18,123 bases of DNA from Tannerellaceae bacterium (lineage in GTDB: Bacteria; Bacteroidota; Bacteroidia; Bacteroidales; Tannerellaceae): the NCBI GenBank assembly GCA_031265595.1, contig JAISCM010000047.1, positions 1-18,123 of the forward strand. The letters are read 5' to 3'. The notes beneath the pieces are model-generated. The model worked only from the letters and a program-made list of their open reading frames with translations, did not search any database and had not been told where the DNA came from. Below are positions 14,734-18,123 of the stretch, one piece after another. The translations under genes were made by a program, and so were the position numbers. The stretch's first letter is position 1, and the number at the start of each line of letters is the position of its first letter.

Positions 14734-14925
14734 CCGTTTCTTCGTACAAAACTATTGAGAAGATCGTATATGTTTCCTGTTTTGGTCGCATCCTATTGAT
14801 CGTCTCACCCAGGTGAGACACCTGTACCACCTGGGTGAGACACCTGTACCACCCGGGTGAGACACCTGTATCACCCAGGTGAGACGATCAGTGGGGTGCG
14901 AACAAACGATTACTTATTCACCATC
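14734..14925 (+). repeat. Dispersed repeat element, copy B, with a 22-bp palindromic array
   Basis: This is the second copy of the element at 6236-6471, in the same orientation. The left flank 14734-14797 begins with the same 24 bases. The array 14798-14889 lies between GATCGTC and GACGATC and holds four 12-bp near-palindromes at 22-bp steps: TCACCCAGGTGA, CCACCTGGGTGA, CCACCCGGGTGA, TCACCCAGGTGA. Three identical linkers GACACCTGTA separate them. The right flank starts at 14890. Around the array, 14781-14797 can pair with 14890-14906 to extend the outer stem to about 23 bp with three G.U pairs on the + strand. It sits between the convergent TonB receptor and hdeD genes and fills most of the 280-bp gap. 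Confidence 0.85.
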
Positions 14926-14985
14926 AAAGCAATAAAACGATACGATGATTGTATGACTTTTACAAGTGAATGTTCCCACGTAGTT

Positions 14986-15549
14986 TCAATGAGCTTTCCG
15001 TAGTTTCTTTAATTCAAAGGCAACAGCTATTCTGAATATGCCAAAGATCACAAAGGCATAAGCTGCTATGAATACAAAGCTCAGCGCTCCGGCTGCCGGC
15101 ATCCATATAATTACGAACGAACAGAGAATAGCCAGGATGGCGAGAACTAAATACCAACCCCAGTTACGAGCGCCATATCTACGCAGATCAATCGTATTTC
15201 CGATACCGGATACGCCCCGGAACATAAGCCAGAAAGCAAGGATAAAGGGCAATATCGCCATGCTAAGCCCCGGAGAACCTATCAGTATAACGCCAATGAT
15301 CAAATCAATGATACCTCCCGCCAAATACCATCCCCACGAAGAGATATTGTCTTTATTACTGATAGCAAAAGCTATTTCAAGTATGCCACTGATAAACATA
15401 GAAACGCTGAATAAGATACTTAATGCAACATAACTGGTCAATGGGCTCATCAATAGCCATATCCCAAAAATGATAAACAATACGCCCAAGACAAGGGAAA
15501 GCCACCAATACTTAATGGCAAAACTGTTTTTTTCAATAAAACTTTTCAT
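14986..15549 (-). CDS. hdeD: HdeD-family (DUF308) membrane protein
   Basis: This 187-aa integral membrane protein has about six helices arranged as three hairpins: WWLSLVLGVLFIIFGIWLLM, YVALSILFSVSMFISGILEI, WYLAGGIIDLIIGVILIGS, MAILPFILAFWLMFRGVSGI, WYLVLAILAILCSFVIIWM and FIAAYAFVIFGIFRIAVAF. The internal repeat with WGWYL at helix starts (residues near 72 and 130) is typical of HdeD/DUF308. HdeD in E. coli belongs to the acid fitness island and protects at high cell density; its biochemical activity is not established. It lies 24 bp downstream of aspD in the same direction and so is probably the last gene of the aspT-aspD-hdeD operon. That placement supports an acid-stress role. Confidence 0.85.
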   Translation of the reverse strand: MKSFIEKNSFAIKYWWLSLVLGVLFIIFGIWLLMSPLTSYVALSILFSVSMFISGILEIAFAISNKDNISSWGWYLAGGIIDLIIGVILIGSPGLSMAILPFILAFWLMFRGVSGIGNTIDLRRYGARNWGWYLVLAILAILCSFVIIWMPAAGALSFVFIAAYAFVIFGIFRIAVAFELKKLRKAH

Positions 15550-15573
15550 AAGCTGATTCTTTTAATTTTTACT

Positions 15574-17211
15574 TTATGTATTCTTCCATGCATCAACATA
15601 TTCCTGCATGGTTTCGGCAATCTTACGGCCTATTATACTGTAGTCATTGTCTTCGAGGTTTGCCAGGGATACCCTTACCGACCATTCCGGGCCGCCAAAG
15701 CCTCCTCCGTTGAGCAGTACGACAGACGATCGTTCGGCCAGGCGGAACAGGAAATCTACCGGTTCAAAGTTCTTTTGGAGAAACTCGCCGAACGCTTTCC
15801 CGTGCTGCCTGATGGCTCCTTCCAGTATATCTATTTCGCAATAATAACCGGCACGGTCGGGGTCGGGTAGTACGGGGATGCCCATTCCTTCCCACAACAA
15901 ATTGTAACGGCGTTGTATAATTGCATTACAATCGTTCTTGTAATTGTTTTGTTTGTCGAGCAAAGCAAATGCCGAAAATAAAAGCATTTGTATTTGTTGC
16001 GGCAAGGATAGCCCTGCCGTATGGTTCAGCGCCACCTGGCGGCTGTCGGCCACTAAGCGGTCTATAAACTTCAGCTTTCCGGGCTTGAGCGTCAGGCTTT
16101 CATACATATTGGCCAAGCGTTCTTTTTCTTTTTCCGGGACGGCCGACAGTATAGCGTCGTACACATTATTCTCGTGCAAAGCGATCACCCCCAGCCGCCA
16201 GCCTGTGGCGCCGAAGTATTTGGAGAACGAATAAACGCATAATGTATTTTGAGGCAACTCATCCATCAGCGACCTGAAACCGCTTACAAATGTGCCGTAC
16301 ACATCGTCGGTTACAATCATCAGGTTGGGATTGAGGTTTTTTACCACTTTGACGAGGTATTTGCGGGATTTTTCGCTTAGCTGCACCGAAGTAGGATTAC
16401 TTGGGTTGATGATGAAAAGCGCCTTTACAGACTTGTCTCCTAATTTATCCAATTCTTCGTCGGGATACTGGAAGGTATTACGTCCCTCCTTGTCTTTCGC
16501 CGACCCATGGATGTAGGTTATCTTAAAATTATACCGTTCCAGTTCGGGGATTTCAAGATAATGCGTAAACGTAGGCACGGCCAACGCTATTTTATCTCCT
16601 TTTTTCAATAAACCATTATGAAACAGCGAATCGAAAATATAACACATAGCGGCTGTTCCGCCTTCTACGGCAAAAAGATCATAAGCGCCTTTATGCCGGG
16701 GGGCGCCTCCGCACATCTCCTGTTGCAGGTAATCATGCACAATGATTTCGGTGTGTTGCAGCATACGGCCGGGGCTTGGGTATTGGTCTCCGATAATCCC
16801 TTCGGTCAGTTCGAGGATGAAATCGTCGGCAGCAAACGTATGCTTCTCCATGCCGTATTGGTAAGTTTGTCCCAGCAGTGTAATGCCGGGCATATCCGGA
16901 TTGTCTTTCAGGAATTGCTCAAAACGTTTGGCAATGTCTTTCTTTTGGGGTATTCCGCCAAGGCCCGATGGAGTAGCCATCGCCCGCTTACATTCTTCCA
17001 GTCCGAATTTCCCCAAGGTAAAGAATGCTTCCCGCGGCATAGTAGCCGTCCAGTTGGGATTCCCTCTTCCGGCATTCAACATCGTTCTTACGGCAGCCTG
17101 TTGTTGTTCGGCAGCCAGGCTGATAAGGCTGTCTTTCAATTCAAACGGGCTTAGTTGCTCCAATTGCTGTTCGCGGTTACGCGAGACTTTTAATTTTTCA
17201 ATATGATCCAT
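15574..17211 (-). CDS. aspD: Aspartate 4-decarboxylase (bifunctional aspartate aminotransferase/decarboxylase)
   Basis: At 545 aa this matches the length of AspD (EC 4.1.1.12), which converts L-aspartate to L-alanine and CO2 using PLP and consumes a cytoplasmic proton. It is a fold-type I aminotransferase: AVEGGTAAMCYIFDSLF (cofactor-binding loop), INPSNPTS, VTDDVYGTF (Asp that contacts the pyridine nitrogen), and YSFSKYFGATGWRLG with the PLP lysine at Lys331. WSVRVSLANLEDNDY near the C-terminus carries the substrate-carboxylate Arg. The N-terminal section with GRGNPNWTATMPREAFF is characteristic of AspD and longer than in ordinary aminotransferases. The start ATG 17211 is preceded by a purine-rich GAAAGAAG. 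The antiporter gene aspT lies 22 bp upstream, as in other aspartate-alanine systems. Confidence 0.94.
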   Translation of the reverse strand: MDHIEKLKVSRNREQQLEQLSPFELKDSLISLAAEQQQAAVRTMLNAGRGNPNWTATMPREAFFTLGKFGLEECKRAMATPSGLGGIPQKKDIAKRFEQFLKDNPDMPGITLLGQTYQYGMEKHTFAADDFILELTEGIIGDQYPSPGRMLQHTEIIVHDYLQQEMCGGAPRHKGAYDLFAVEGGTAAMCYIFDSLFHNGLLKKGDKIALAVPTFTHYLEIPELERYNFKITYIHGSAKDKEGRNTFQYPDEELDKLGDKSVKALFIINPSNPTSVQLSEKSRKYLVKVVKNLNPNLMIVTDDVYGTFVSGFRSLMDELPQNTLCVYSFSKYFGATGWRLGVIALHENNVYDAILSAVPEKEKERLANMYESLTLKPGKLKFIDRLVADSRQVALNHTAGLSLPQQIQMLLFSAFALLDKQNNYKNDCNAIIQRRYNLLWEGMGIPVLPDPDRAGYYCEIDILEGAIRQHGKAFGEFLQKNFEPVDFLFRLAERSSVVLLNGGGFGGPEWSVRVSLANLEDNDYSIIGRKIAETMQEYVDAWKNT

Positions 17212-17233
17212 CTTCTTTCACTTTTTTATCTTG

Positions 17234-18123
17234 TCAACTCATTAATAATACGATTACAACTCCCCAAATAATCAGCAGAGTATTACCCACGGCATACGTG
17301 GTGGTGTACGAGAGGGCGGGAACTTTACTTTTTACAGCCTCCTGTATGGCTCCCAGCGAAGCAGTCGTAGTTCTGGATCCGGCACATGCGCCCAAGGTGA
17401 TGGCAGGATGAAATTTGAAGATGTATTTCCCCATCAAAAGCCCTATCATCATCGGTACGATACTGACAAAGATGCCGGCAATGAAGAGGCTGACTCCGGA
17501 GGCTTTTAATCCGGCAATGAAGTCGGGCCCCGCATTAATCCCCACTACGGCAATGAAGACGTTAAGCCCAAGGTTGTTCATCAGCCACACAGCCGACTCG
17601 GGAATAGCCCCGAAGGTAGGACGCAAGGAACGTACCCATCCAAAAATAATACCCATGATCAATACGCCTCCACTGGCGCTCAGGCTCAGCGGAATATTGC
17701 CCAGCCGCAGCGTAAGGGAGCCCATAATTCCTCCCAGGAAAATACCTATTCCTACATATAATAAATCGGTAATGGTGGTAGGGCGTTCGGGATACCCCAG
17801 GTACCTGGCAAAACGGTCTACATCCGCCCGGCGTCCTTCTATTTCCACAATGTCGCCGCGTTGGATTGTTACATTCTCCAGAAGCGGCACCTCTGCTTTG
17901 CCTCTGTATATTTTCCTGATGATACTGCCATGCCGTTGTATATTCGTTTTCATATCATGCAGGCTCGTACCGATGATGGTTTTATTGGCAACCATTACTT
18001 TCAGCGTTTCTACCCTGAAATCGAGTAATTCGAGGTCGGCCACTTCTTTTCCGATCAGCGTCTCATCAGCCACTAACGTATCGATAGGGCCGTTCAGCGC
18101 AAGGCTGTCTCCCTGATAAATGA
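17234..18123 (-). CDS. aspT: Aspartate:alanine antiporter, C-terminal part (5' end outside window)
   Basis: The frame is open to the window edge, so only about 296 C-terminal codons are present; full AspT proteins are around 560 aa. The visible N-terminal part is a cytoplasmic TrkA-C/RCK-type region (VADETLIGKEVADLELLDFR, then VPLLENVTIQRGDIVEIEGR). Next comes the second half of the AspT/YidE/YbjL membrane domain, starting near TDLLYVGIGIFLGGIMGS, with the conserved SASGGVLIMGIIFGW, FIAVVGINAGPDF and GACAGSRTTTASLGAI. AspT imports aspartate and exports alanine; with AspD this generates proton motive force and raises internal pH. The GTG at 18073 is an internal codon rather than a start. Adjacency to aspD is the main reason for choosing AspT over other members of the family. 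Confidence 0.9.
   Translation of the reverse strand, partial: IYQGDSLALNGPIDTLVADETLIGKEVADLELLDFRVETLKVMVANKTIIGTSLHDMKTNIQRHGSIIRKIYRGKAEVPLLENVTIQRGDIVEIEGRRADVDRFARYLGYPERPTTITDLLYVGIGIFLGGIMGSLTLRLGNIPLSLSASGGVLIMGIIFGWVRSLRPTFGAIPESAVWLMNNLGLNVFIAVVGINAGPDFIAGLKASGVSLFIAGIFVSIVPMMIGLLMGKYIFKFHPAITLGACAGSRTTTASLGAIQEAVKSKVPALSYTTTYAVGNTLLIIWGVVIVLLMS

Noticed and set aside
14937..14957. Terminator-like hairpin downstream of hdeD
   Set aside because: The ATAC/GTAT pairing is only 4 bp without a T tract, too weak to support a call.
17415..18116. 233-codon plus-strand open frame opposite aspT
   Set aside because: It is the antisense shadow of a well-conserved antiporter gene and has no domain or promoter of its own.

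Overview
The window looks like chromosomal DNA from a gut-type Bacteroidales bacterium, most likely near Parabacteroides or Dysgonomonas. The basis is SpII lipoproteins with short Bacteroidales-style signal peptides, an ECF sigma factor followed by a membrane-anchored beta-barrel protein, a DUF4988-like lipoprotein, and repeated matches to the Bacteroides promoter consensus (TTTG at -33, TAnnTTTG at -7). Genus is inference. No rRNA, tRNA, CRISPR array, insertion sequence or phage gene is visible.

Layout. (1) 1-312: 3' end of a gene ending in a fibronectin-III-like domain. (2) 330-3862, + strand: promoter, ECF sigma factor, a one-TM protein with a C-terminal beta-barrel (probable anti-sigma partner), and two paralogous lipoproteins separated by a strong terminator. 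(3) 3874-6129, - strand: UvrD/PcrA helicase with a promoter almost on top of its start codon. (4) 6166-6732: gene-free, with repeat element A and the copA promoter. (5) 6733-8946: CopA copper-exporting ATPase. (6) 8938-9461, - strand: RHH antitoxin and YafQ-like toxin with paired operator-like sites. (7) 9652-10842: glycine C-acetyltransferase, ending in a very long hairpin shared with the convergent lipoprotein gene 10923-12437. (8) 12681-14705: TonB-dependent receptor. (9) 14706-14985: gene-free, with repeat element B. (10) 14986-18123, - strand: hdeD, aspD and a partial aspT, which together read as an acid-resistance operon.

The most unusual signal is a pair of related non-coding elements (A 6236-6471, B 14734-14925) in the same orientation. 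Each has a conserved left flank, an array of 22-bp units (a 12-bp near-palindrome plus a 10-bp linker) bounded by GATCGTC/GACGATC, and a conserved right flank. The arrays hold 6 and 4 palindromes, and this two-unit difference accounts exactly for the difference in element length. The linker core is TACAGGTG in A but its exact reverse complement in B, although the flanks are not inverted. The array therefore seems to have flipped within its bounding inverted repeat. The outer flanks of B can also pair into a long stem whose main imperfections are G.U pairs on the + strand. I do not recognise this element as a named family.

How genes work together. AspT exchanges aspartate for alanine and AspD decarboxylates aspartate, consuming a proton; HdeD is an acid-stress membrane protein family. 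The sigma factor, its TM/barrel partner and the first lipoprotein probably form one envelope-responsive operon. CopA, the helicase and the acetyltransferase are housekeeping genes interspersed with the toxin-antitoxin pair and the repeats.
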